NCBI RefSeq assembly: GCF_949282365.1
Contig: NZ_CASDOY010000033.1
Span: 1-21,611 of the forward strand
Length of the DNA: 21,611 bases
Direction of reading: 5' to 3'
Source: an uncultured Desulfovibrio sp.
GTDB lineage: Bacteria > Desulfobacterota > Desulfovibrionia > Desulfovibrionales > Desulfovibrionaceae
The notes beneath the pieces were generated by a model, which saw nothing but the letters and a program-made list of their open reading frames with translations, was not told where the DNA came from and made no database searches. Shown here one piece after another: positions 1-6,064 of the stretch (positions within the stretch are counted from its first letter, which is position 1; every line of letters starts with the position of its first letter). The position numbers were made by a program, and so were the translations under genes.

Positions 1-54
1 CGCAGGAAGCTACGGGCAGCGACAGCAACGGACGGAGGTCTCCCTTCCCCCAAC
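1..54 (-). repeat. Intergenic repeat family, copy C (cut by window edge)
   Basis: Read on the minus strand, this begins GTTGGGGGAAGGG about 25 bases after the wbaP stop codon and runs off the window. Its bases 1-27 match the reverse complement of 4740-4766 at 25 of 27 positions (shared core TGCCCGTAGCTTCC). The G-rich leading arm (37-54) also resembles the arm of the copy at 4708. As with the other two copies, it directly follows a gene's 3' end in the gene's own orientation. It contains no ORF or transposase, and its function is unknown. Confidence 0.7.
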
Positions 55-79
55 AGGCTGCGAACAGTGTCGAAACGCC

Positions 80-1477
80 CTAATAGGCCCCGTAGCCGGT
101 GATGACCACGGGGAAGGTGCGGGCCAGGATCCAGAGGTCCATCCAGATGCACCAGTTGGTCACATAATAGCGATCCAGATTGACCCGCTCCTCATAGGTC
201 GTATTGTTGCGGCCCGAGACCTGCCACAGTCCCGTGATGCCCGGGCGCACCCGGCAGTAATCCGCATAGACGTCACCGTACCTGACGATCTCGCTCTCCA
301 CGATGGGGCGCGGCCCCACCAGGCTCATCTCGCCCCGGAGCACATTGAGCAGCTGGGGCAGCTCGTCCAGGCTGCTCTTGCGCAGAAAACGCCCTATGCG
401 CGTGATGCGCGGATCGTGACGCAGCTTGCGGTCCTTCTCCCACTCCTCGCGCAAGTCGGGGTTATCTTCCAGATAGCTGGCCAGCACGGCGTCGGCATCC
501 TGACGCATGGTACGGAACTTGAAGACATCGAAGGCCTTGCCACCCATGCCCAGACGGCGCTGCCGGTAGAACACCGGACCGGGGCTGTCCAGGCGGATGA
601 GCAGGGCCAGCAGCAGGCCGGGCACGGCGAAGACCAGGACCACGGGCAGGCACAGCGCCAGATCCAGGGACCGCTTGAGACGCTGCCGCCAGCGACGGCG
701 CAGATTCTGCATCAGCATGAAGCCCGTCATGGTGCCCAGGTCGCAGGCGTGGAACCAGTGCTGCCGCACGCCGCTGCTTTGGGCCGGCACCACCAGGATC
801 TTGACGAAATAGCGGCTGGCCTCATGCACATAGCGGGCCGATTCCCCGTCGGCAGGCTGCAGCATCAGGGCGATGGCGCCCGGATGGTGCTGCTCGGCCT
901 CGCGCAGCTGCCGCCCGGCCTCCTCCAGATCGGGGGAAAGGGTGAAGATGTCCACGGGCGCAAGGCCCAGCCAGGGATGCCGCTTGAGATAATGCCACAG
1001 TTCCCGGCCCGTATTGCTGCGGTCGAGGATCACCAGGGGCGTCCCCCACCAGCGGAAGCGGCCGAAATAATGCCGGCAGAAGCGCCGCGTCACGGGCAGG
1101 ACGAACAGGCTGAGGCCCCAGGCCCCCACCAGGGCGAGGCGGGAATAGGCCACGCTGGCCTTGCCCGCGAACAGCAGGACGAGGATCAGGCCGAAGGTCA
1201 GGGAGGTCAGGACGCAGAGCTTGCGGCTCTCCACATAGGCAGGCAGGGAAATGCCCCCGTACAGGCCCAGTGCCAGCCCCATGACGGGCGCCAGCAGGAG
1301 CAGGGAGAGCATCCAGCCGTAACTGGTGATGTCCAGGCCGCCTCCCAGGGCGCGCAGGCAGAGCGCCACGAGGGTACACAGGAAAAGCGTGAGGAAATCA
1401 CAGCACATGAGCAGTATCACCCGGGGAAGGATGCCCAGGCTCTGCATCACGCGCAGGACACTGCGGGAAAATTCCAT
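80..1477 (-). CDS. wbaP: Undecaprenyl-phosphate sugar phosphotransferase (WbaP family)
   Basis: A 465-residue integral membrane protein that would start O-antigen or exopolysaccharide units by moving a sugar-1-phosphate (galactose in classic WbaP) from UDP-sugar to undecaprenyl phosphate at the inner membrane. The N-terminal third carries about four hydrophobic helices, followed by a cytoplasmic linker. From about residue 268 comes the bacterial sugar transferase domain, with a membrane hairpin, RLDSPGP (about 295-301), KFRTM, SLDELPQL with the Asp371-Glu372 catalytic pair, LRGEMSLVGPRP and GLWQVSGRN. The length fits full WbaP (about 475) rather than the short PglC type. The chosen ATG has GGAG only at a long spacing (12 nt), so the exact start is uncertain. 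The sugar cannot be told from sequence. Glycosyltransferase genes would be expected beyond the left edge. Confidence 0.9.
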   Translation of the reverse strand: MEFSRSVLRVMQSLGILPRVILLMCCDFLTLFLCTLVALCLRALGGGLDITSYGWMLSLLLLAPVMGLALGLYGGISLPAYVESRKLCVLTSLTFGLILVLLFAGKASVAYSRLALVGAWGLSLFVLPVTRRFCRHYFGRFRWWGTPLVILDRSNTGRELWHYLKRHPWLGLAPVDIFTLSPDLEEAGRQLREAEQHHPGAIALMLQPADGESARYVHEASRYFVKILVVPAQSSGVRQHWFHACDLGTMTGFMLMQNLRRRWRQRLKRSLDLALCLPVVLVFAVPGLLLALLIRLDSPGPVFYRQRRLGMGGKAFDVFKFRTMRQDADAVLASYLEDNPDLREEWEKDRKLRHDPRITRIGRFLRKSSLDELPQLLNVLRGEMSLVGPRPIVESEIVRYGDVYADYCRVRPGITGLWQVSGRNNTTYEERVNLDRYYVTNWCIWMDLWILARTFPVVITGYGAY

Positions 1478-1584
1478 GGATGGTGTGCGCTCCGGGATGG
1501 GAAAGTACGGCGCATCAAGGCAAGGGAAGGGCTTTGCGCGCCTTCTTGCTTGCGCCCGTGCGCGGCTTTTGCTAAAAAATCTTG

Positions 1585-1613
1585 TTGTCGCATGTACGGC
1601 ATCAGGTTATACC
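1585..1613 (+). promoter_or_regulatory. Candidate sigma70 promoter of the ABC importer operon
   Basis: TTGTCG (1585-1590), a 17-base spacer and TATACC (1608-1613) lie about 30 bases before the binding-protein ATG. Each hexamer matches consensus at four of six positions. The rest of the divergent gap (1478-1642) shows no ORF, and I could not identify a convincing wbaP promoter there. Confidence 0.45.
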
Positions 1614-1642
1614 CGGCCCTCACATTTTACAAGGGAAGCACC

Positions 1643-2386
1643 ATGAAAAAACTTTTTGTTTGCGCCCTGCTGTTCGGCCTGCTGGCCTCCGTGCCGGCCT
1701 TTGCCCAGAAGACCTACGTCAACGGCATCGACTCCAACTATCCCCCCTTCGCCTATGTCGATGAAAAGACCGGCCAGCCCGCCGGCTTCGACGTGGATGC
1801 CATGAACTGGATCGCCGACAAGATGGGCTTCAAGGTCGTCCACAAACCCGTGGCCTGGGACGGCATCGTGCTGGCCCTGGTCAACAAGCAGATCGACATG
1901 GTGGCCTCCGGCATGAGCATCACCGAAAAACGCCGCAAGATGGTGGACTTCTCCGACCCCTATTGGGAAGTCTCCCGCGTGTTCCTGGTGCCCGCCGATT
2001 CCAAGCTGACCCCCGCCGACATCCTGTCCAAGCCCGTCAAGCTGGGCGTGCAGCGCGGTACCTCCGAAGCGGAAGCCATCAAGCAGGAGCAGAAGGACAA
2101 GGGCTATACCTTTGAACTGCGCTTCTACGAATCCTGTCCCCTGGCCGTGGAAGACCTGATCAATGGCCGCATCGACGCCGCCCTCATGGACTCCCTGCCC
2201 GCCGGTGACGCCATCGCCCGCGGCAAGGCCGTGAAGAAGGCCGGCGTGCATGGCGAGCCCGACCAGTTCGGCGTGGCCATCCGCAAGGGCGACAAGGAAC
2301 TGCGCGCCCTCATCGACGAAGGTTTCCGCAAGCTGCAGGCCGATCCCTACTGGAAGGAACTGCAGGCCAAGTACCTGAGCAAGTAA
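1643..2386 (+). CDS. Periplasmic polar amino-acid-binding protein of an ABC importer
   Basis: A 247-residue solute-binding protein of the polar amino acid family (SBP_bac_3, like HisJ/GlnH/ArtJ). It captures an amino acid in the periplasm and hands it to the permease pair encoded downstream. A Sec signal peptide is clear: MKK, a hydrophobic core, and cleavage after AFA at residues 19-21. Family motifs are NYPPFAYVDE near the start, GFDVDAMNWIA, the ASGMSITEKRRKMVDFSDPY stretch that normally supplies the carboxylate-binding Arg, GVQRGTSEAE, and an Asp in the second lobe (AALMD). The ATG follows AAGGGAAG at good spacing, which sets the start well downstream of the much longer open frame. The substrate cannot be assigned; acidic, basic or glutamine-type amino acids are all possible. 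It is the first gene of the operon. Confidence 0.92.
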   Translation: MKKLFVCALLFGLLASVPAFAQKTYVNGIDSNYPPFAYVDEKTGQPAGFDVDAMNWIADKMGFKVVHKPVAWDGIVLALVNKQIDMVASGMSITEKRRKMVDFSDPYWEVSRVFLVPADSKLTPADILSKPVKLGVQRGTSEAEAIKQEQKDKGYTFELRFYESCPLAVEDLINGRIDAALMDSLPAGDAIARGKAVKKAGVHGEPDQFGVAIRKGDKELRALIDEGFRKLQADPYWKELQAKYLSK

Positions 2387-2429
2387 GCCCGGTCACCGGC
2401 TGATCCGGCGGTTTTCGCCGCCTTTCCGG

Positions 2430-2460
2430 GGTGGACCGCCGCCTGTCGCGGCGGTCCACC
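2430..2460 (+). promoter_or_regulatory. Strong hairpin between binding-protein and permease genes
   Basis: GGTGGACCGCCGC, the five-base loop CTGTC and its exact 13-base complement form a GC-rich hairpin 44 bases after the binding-protein stop. A weaker hairpin (CGGCG-GTTTT-CGCCG, 2406-2420) precedes it. No U-tract follows, so this is not a standard terminator. Such intercistronic stems are known to protect an upstream binding-protein mRNA and lower permease expression; that role here is inferred. Confidence 0.7.
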
Positions 2461-2484
2461 GTATCCATACAGCCCTTTCTTCCC

Positions 2485-3276
2485 ATGTCCGATATCTTTC
2501 CCTTCAACGTGATCCTGGACTTCCTGCAGGATATCCTCATGCAGGCCTGGCTCTGCCTGGCCGTGGTCCTGCGCCCCATCGTGGGCGATACCATCGTGGA
2601 CGCCTTTCCCTTCATCATGGGCGGCACGCTGGTCACGGTGGGGTCGGTGGCCCTGGCGCTGGGCATGGGGCTGGTGCTGGGCGTGCCCATGGCCGTGCTG
2701 CAAGTCTACGGCAATGCGCCGGTCCGTCGCCTGGTGGGCCTGTATGTCTGGTTTTTCCGCGGCGTCCCCATCCTGGTGCTGCTCTTCCTCGCCCAGGGGC
2801 TTTTCCTCTCCATGGGCTGGATCATCGCGCCCTTCCTGCTCTCCTGTCTCGTCATGGGCTGCATCAGCACCGCCTACCAGTCGCAGATCTTCCGCGGCGC
2901 CATCGAAAGCCTGCCCCAGGGCCAGCTCAAGGCCGCGCGCGCCCTGGGCATGCGCGATCTGACCGCCATCACCTGCATCATCCTGCCGCAGGCCCTGCGC
3001 CTCTCCATCCCCGGCTGGGCCAACGAATTTTCCATCCTCCTCAAGGACTCCGCCGTCTGCTACCTGCTGGGCACCATGGAGATCATGGCCCGTGTCAACG
3101 CCGTGGCCCAGCGCACGCACGAGCATCTGGCGCTCTTCGCCCTGGCCGGGGTCATCTATTTCGTCTTGACGCTGATCGTGCTCAAGCTCTTGCGCCGCCT
3201 TGAACTCAAGGTCCAGATCCCCGGCTACTCCGCCGGTACCGTGGGCAGCATGGCCGAAACACGCAGCATGGGGTAA
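2485..3276 (+). CDS. Amino-acid ABC transporter permease (first of two)
   Basis: A 263-residue inner-membrane permease of the HisM/HisQ/ArtM type that forms half of the transport channel. After an N-terminal stretch with one extra hydrophobic segment (about residues 9-35), the core starts near GGTLVTVGSVALALGMGLVLG. The cytoplasmic EAA-type loop, which docks on the ATPase, reads FRGAIESLPQGQLKAARALG. I chose the ATG at 2485, which has no obvious ribosome binding site. An in-frame ATG at 2539 (MQAWLCL) has AGGA eight bases upstream and is a real alternative giving about 245 residues. The next gene's ATG lies seven bases after this stop, so the genes are co-translated or nearly so. The N-terminal extension makes it longer than the partner permease (223). 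Confidence 0.9.
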   Translation: MSDIFPFNVILDFLQDILMQAWLCLAVVLRPIVGDTIVDAFPFIMGGTLVTVGSVALALGMGLVLGVPMAVLQVYGNAPVRRLVGLYVWFFRGVPILVLLFLAQGLFLSMGWIIAPFLLSCLVMGCISTAYQSQIFRGAIESLPQGQLKAARALGMRDLTAITCIILPQALRLSIPGWANEFSILLKDSAVCYLLGTMEIMARVNAVAQRTHEHLALFALAGVIYFVLTLIVLKLLRRLELKVQIPGYSAGTVGSMAETRSMG

Positions 3277-3283
3277 TGAACGC

Positions 3284-4033
3284 ATGAACGAAATCGTCTT
3301 GCAGGTAAGGGGCATCAGCAAAAACCTGGGCGGCAAAGCCATCCTGGACAATTGCTCCCTGGACATGAAACGCGGTGAGCTCAAGGTCCTCATCGGTCCG
3401 TCCGGCGCGGGCAAGAGCACGCTCTTGCAGTGCATCAACTGCCTCATCCCCCCGGACAAGGGCGAGATCGTCCTTGAAGGCGAGAAACTGGACTTCTCCA
3501 ACAAGGCCAAGCTCTGCGCCTTCCGCGCCCAGGTGGGCATGATCTTCCAGGATTTCAACCTGTTCGACCACCTCACCGCCGAAGAGAACGTGGCCATCGC
3601 CCTGCGCAAGGTGCGCGGCATGTCCGCGGCCGCGGCCCGTGAACGCGCCATGGACGAGCTGGCCCGCGTGGGCCTGGCCCGCCGCGCCCTGCTCTACCCC
3701 GCCCAGCTTTCCGGCGGCCAGAAGCAGCGCGTGGCCATGGCACGCGCCCTGGCCATGGATCCCAAGGTCATCCTGCTGGACGAGCCCACCTCCGCCCTGG
3801 ACCCCGAACTGGTGGGCGAAGTGCTCTCCGTCATCCGCGATCTTTCCAAGGGCGGCATGACCATGATCATGGCCACCCACCAGATGGATTTCGCCCGCGC
3901 CCTGGCCCACGAGATCCTGTTCATGGAGCGCGGCGTCATCATCGAGCAGGGCGCGCCCGAGACCCTGCTGGCCGACGGCAGCAATACCCGTACCCGCGAC
4001 TTCTGCGCGCACCTGCTGGATATGGGAGCCTAG
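3284..4033 (+). CDS. Amino-acid ABC transporter ATPase
   Basis: A 249-residue cytoplasmic ATPase of the GlnQ/HisP class that powers the importer. Walker A is GPSGAGKST at 38-46, the Q-loop lies in GMIFQDFNLF, the signature is LSGGQ at 142-146, Walker B is VILLDEP at 162-168 with the catalytic Glu167, and the switch is His199 in MATHQMD. All expected catalytic residues are present. The start ATG at 3284 puts the family's usual N-terminal strand in place; upstream sequence in this frame overlaps the permease and is not conserved-looking. Unusually for three-component loci, the ATPase gene sits between the two permease genes. The following permease starts two bases after this stop, with GGGAG inside this gene's end as its likely ribosome binding site. 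Confidence 0.93.
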   Translation: MNEIVLQVRGISKNLGGKAILDNCSLDMKRGELKVLIGPSGAGKSTLLQCINCLIPPDKGEIVLEGEKLDFSNKAKLCAFRAQVGMIFQDFNLFDHLTAEENVAIALRKVRGMSAAAARERAMDELARVGLARRALLYPAQLSGGQKQRVAMARALAMDPKVILLDEPTSALDPELVGEVLSVIRDLSKGGMTMIMATHQMDFARALAHEILFMERGVIIEQGAPETLLADGSNTRTRDFCAHLLDMGA

Positions 4034-4035
4034 GC

Positions 4036-4707
4036 GTGGTCATCGACATCCCCTTTTTCACCCAGGACGTCATCCCGGCCCTCAACCAGGGCCTGAAAGT
4101 GTCCATCGCCCTCATCGTCCCGGCCAGTATCCTGGGCTTCGCGGGCGGTGTGGCCCTGGGCTGCCTGCGGGCCTTCGGCGGCCCCTGGGTCAGCCGGCTG
4201 GGCAACTGGTACACGGCCATCATCCGCGGCGTGCCCCTGGCCGTGCAGCTGATGATGATCTATTACGCCCTGCCCAAGATGGGCATCTATTTCGAACCCT
4301 ACGGCGCGGCCCTGCTGAGCTTCATCCTGTGCAGCGCCGCCTACCATTCGGAATACATCCGCGGCGCCCTGCTCTCCATCCGCCAGGGCCAGATCAAGGC
4401 CGCCCAGGCCCTGGGCATGACCACCTTCCAGACCGTGCTCTGGATCGTCATCCCCCAGGCCGCCCGCCGCGCCCTGCCCGGCTGCGGCAACGAGATCATC
4501 TATCTGGTCAAGTACAGCTCCCTGGCCATGCTCGTGACCTGTAACGAACTCATGAGCGAAGCCAAGGTGCTGGCCTCGGACACCTTCCGCAATACCGAGG
4601 TCTTCCTGGCCGTGGGCCTCTACTACCTTGTGCTGGTCACCCTGGCCACCTGGGGCCTGCGCTGGCTGGAACGCCACTACAGCATCCCGGGCTTCGGCAA
4701 CCGCTAG
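4036..4707 (+). CDS. Amino-acid ABC transporter permease (second of two)
   Basis: A 223-residue permease forming the other half of the channel. It starts with GTG at 4036, preceded by GGGAG seven bases upstream and separated from the ATPase stop by only two bases. Hydrophobic helices begin at about residue 20 (LKVSIALIVPASILGFAGGVALG). The EAA-type loop reads YIRGALLSIRQGQIKAAQALGM, and the C-terminus ends with the family's usual RHYSIPGFG-like tail. The length is normal for HisM/GlnP-type permeases. With the first permease this implies a heterodimeric channel. The stop codon abuts the repeat element at 4708, so the operon's mRNA tail is made of that repeat. No separate intrinsic terminator is visible. 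Confidence 0.92.
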   Translation: MVIDIPFFTQDVIPALNQGLKVSIALIVPASILGFAGGVALGCLRAFGGPWVSRLGNWYTAIIRGVPLAVQLMMIYYALPKMGIYFEPYGAALLSFILCSAAYHSEYIRGALLSIRQGQIKAAQALGMTTFQTVLWIVIPQAARRALPGCGNEIIYLVKYSSLAMLVTCNELMSEAKVLASDTFRNTEVFLAVGLYYLVLVTLATWGLRWLERHYSIPGFGNR

Positions 4708-4862
4708 TTTTTGTTGAGGGGAGGGGACACCCTCATCTCTGCTGTCGATGCCCGTAGCTTCCTTCGTCGCAACGGGCACGGCCCCAAGGGGCCGCCATCC
4801 GGTCGCTGCCAACGCGAGAGGAGGTTCCCCTCCCCGCACTCCCCTCCCTTCCCCAGCGCGTT
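4708..4862 (+). repeat. Intergenic repeat family, copy A (full length)
   Basis: This starts TTTTTGTTGAGGGG directly after the permease stop. An exact 10-base terminal stem pairs GGGGAGGGGA (4718-4727) with TCCCCTCCCC (4826-4835), with an imperfect extension inside. Internal stems are GCCCGT/ACGGGC (4750-4755 with 4772-4777) and the palindrome CGGCCCC-AA-GGGGCCG (4779-4794). A pyrimidine-rich tail ends in CCCCAGCGC. The core matches copy C, and both flanks match copy B, which lacks the core. It encodes nothing convincing; the branched fold suggests it acts as RNA in the 3' untranslated region or as a non-autonomous DNA repeat. Confidence 0.75.
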
Positions 4863-4916
4863 TTGCTTAAAAAGTTGCGCCGACATGCAGGGAATGAACC
4901 TATCTGCAAGGCGACA

Positions 4917-4950
4917 AAAGGCGCTGCCCGCACACGCGGACAGCGCCTTT
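4917..4950 (-). terminator. Intrinsic terminator of the orphan gene
   Basis: AAAGGCGCTGCCCGC, the loop ACAC and its complement form a 15-base stem. The single imperfect pair is a G-U on the minus strand but a C-A mismatch on the plus strand, so the hairpin works best for minus transcription. It is followed there by TTTTGTC. It lies about 55 bases after the stop of the gene at 5005-5319, its likely client, and could also stop reads from the ABC operon. Confidence 0.8.
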
Positions 4951-5004
4951 CTTCATGCAGGGATACGATCTGTTTCCAACCCCGGCCTTGAAAAATCATT
5001 ATCT

Positions 5005-5319
5005 TCAATACCTATGCCGCTCCTCCCTCAGTTTCTGTGCCTTTTCACGAATATTCGCCGGCACATTTCCTGCTTTGCACGAAATGTATTCCAAACAACT
5101 ACACAGATCCATTGGGTTAGCAATGATCTTTCGTGCTTTGGAAACTCGTGTCCGGGAAGCCGCCACTGTATAAGCATAGGTCTCATGCAGAAAATCGACA
5201 GCGGCCATATTACTATTGCTGCGTTCAGCTTCAAGGAACCATTCAAAATCCCGAATAAAGCATGTTATGCCAACGCTAGATAAACAACGTTGCAGTGCAT
5301 CATCCATGGCCATCTCCAT
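5005..5319 (-). CDS. Small orphan protein of unknown function, AT-richer than its surroundings
   Basis: A 104-residue soluble protein that I do not recognise. It is mixed helical in character, has five cysteines (one CSC), no signal peptide or membrane segment, and a strongly charged C-terminus (REKAQKLREERHRY). Support for it being real: an ATG six bases after a strong Shine-Dalgarno (GGAGAGGGGG on the minus strand), a good terminator downstream, and a composition clearly less GC-rich than every neighbouring gene. It lies alone between two opposite copies of the intergenic repeat and between convergent operons, which suggests acquisition by transfer. Two further in-frame Met codons (residues 3 and 5) are possible starts. 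The ribosome binding site lies in a hairpin (5326-5356), so translation may be controlled. No function is proposed. Confidence 0.65.
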   Translation of the reverse strand: MEMAMDDALQRCLSSVGITCFIRDFEWFLEAERSNSNMAAVDFLHETYAYTVAASRTRVSKARKIIANPMDLCSCLEYISCKAGNVPANIREKAQKLREERHRY

Positions 5320-5325
5320 AACAAT

Positions 5326-5356
5326 CCCCCTCTCCGCTGAAGCGCTGGGGAGGGGG
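5326..5356 (-). promoter_or_regulatory. Hairpin sequestering the orphan gene's ribosome binding site
   Basis: On the minus strand CCCCCTCCCC, an 11-base loop and GGAGAGGGGG pair over nine of ten positions (one A-C mismatch). The right arm is the Shine-Dalgarno of the gene starting at 5319, six bases before its ATG. The left arm is the pyrimidine-rich end of repeat copy B. This could be a translational on/off switch or temperature- or protein-sensitive; that is inference. Confidence 0.5.
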
Positions 5357-5424
5357 TGGGGAGTTTGAGGGGCGAGGGAACACCTCTCGTGCTAGGCGAG
5401 GGTTTCCCCCGCCCCTCAACAAAA
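5341..5424 (-). repeat. Intergenic repeat family, copy B (core-deleted)
   Basis: Read on the minus strand it starts TTTTGTTGAGGGG about 20 bases after the iorB stop and ends CCCCAGCGC, like copy A, but lacks A's central core with the CCCGTAGCTTCC motif. Two arms, 5365-5380 and 5404-5419, pair over 16 positions with a single G-U in the iorB transcript. A further small stem (CTCG/CGAG, 5386-5389 with 5397-5400) caps it. No U-tract follows, so it is not a classical terminator. Confidence 0.7.
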
Positions 5425-5443
5425 CAGCACAGCCATGCTGCTG

Positions 5444-6052
5444 TTACATCTGCAAGGCAGCCTGGCCCAGTTCCAAAGCCTTGAGGTTGGAGGCCTGCAG
5501 CTTGGGCGGCAGATATTTTTCGATGGCGGCCTTGAGGGCGTCCACGCCGAAGGGCAGCAGGCCCGAAGCGCAGACCGCGGCCAGCAGCACGGTATTGCCC
5601 GCCTGGGCGGCACCGGCCTGCAGGCCCAGCTCGCGGCAGGCCAGGAAATGGCACTGGCCGGCCACGGCGCGGGATTTCTGCTCGATCTCCTCCATGGCCG
5701 GATAGGCGGCCATGCCCAGGGAGACGCTCAGGGGCGGCATGGGGTCGCGGCTGGAGAAGATGACGCCGCCGGGCCGCAGATAAGGCAGGCCGCGCAGGGT
5801 CTCCAGAGGTTCGAAGCCCAGCAGGATGTCGGCCTCGCCCAGATCCAGTTTGGGCGAACGCCAGCCGCCCAGCAGCAGCACGGATTCCACCACACCGCCG
5901 CGCTGGGCCATGCCGTGGACCTCGCCGGCCACCACTTCCTGCCCGGCATCGAGGGCGGTACGGGCCAGCAGGGTGGTGGCGGTCAGGGTGCCCTGTCCGC
6001 CCACGCCGGTGAAGAAGATACGAAGACGCTTTTGTTTGTCGCTATGTTGCAT
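5444..6052 (-). CDS. iorB: Indolepyruvate:ferredoxin oxidoreductase, beta subunit
   Basis: A 202-residue partner of IorA in the cytoplasmic enzyme that oxidatively decarboxylates indolepyruvate and other aryl-2-oxo acids to acyl-CoA while reducing ferredoxin (the reverse reaction is also possible). It shows the 2-oxoacid oxidoreductase gamma-domain fold: GVGGQGTLTATTLLA near residues 17-31, the GEVHGMAQRGGVVES loop, and ADILLGFEPLETLR. The length is typical. The ATG follows an AGGTGA ribosome binding site lying in the 12-base gap after iorA, so the two are translated from one mRNA. Its 3' end runs straight into repeat copy B. Alternative 2-oxoacid specificities cannot be excluded from sequence alone, but pairing with IorA makes this assignment firm. 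Confidence 0.93.
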   Translation of the reverse strand: MQHSDKQKRLRIFFTGVGGQGTLTATTLLARTALDAGQEVVAGEVHGMAQRGGVVESVLLLGGWRSPKLDLGEADILLGFEPLETLRGLPYLRPGGVIFSSRDPMPPLSVSLGMAAYPAMEEIEQKSRAVAGQCHFLACRELGLQAGAAQAGNTVLLAAVCASGLLPFGVDALKAAIEKYLPPKLQASNLKALELGQAALQM

Positions 6053-6064
6053 AATTCACCTCGC

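Noticed and set aside
416..2386. A long plus-strand open frame (656 codons) covering the antisense of wbaP and joining the binding protein
   Set aside because: Only the last 247 codons, with signal peptide and ribosome binding site, look like a protein. The upstream part is His/Gln/Gly-rich antisense translation of wbaP, typical of high-GC shadow frames.
4917..4950. Hairpin considered as part of repeat copy A
   Set aside because: It lies beyond the shared end of the repeat (CCCCAGCGC) and is absent from copy B. It fits better as the orphan gene's terminator.
4711..5283. A 190-codon plus-strand frame spanning repeat A and the orphan gene
   Set aside because: It would have to encode the repeat, a terminator hairpin and the antisense of the orphan gene, and it has no good start.
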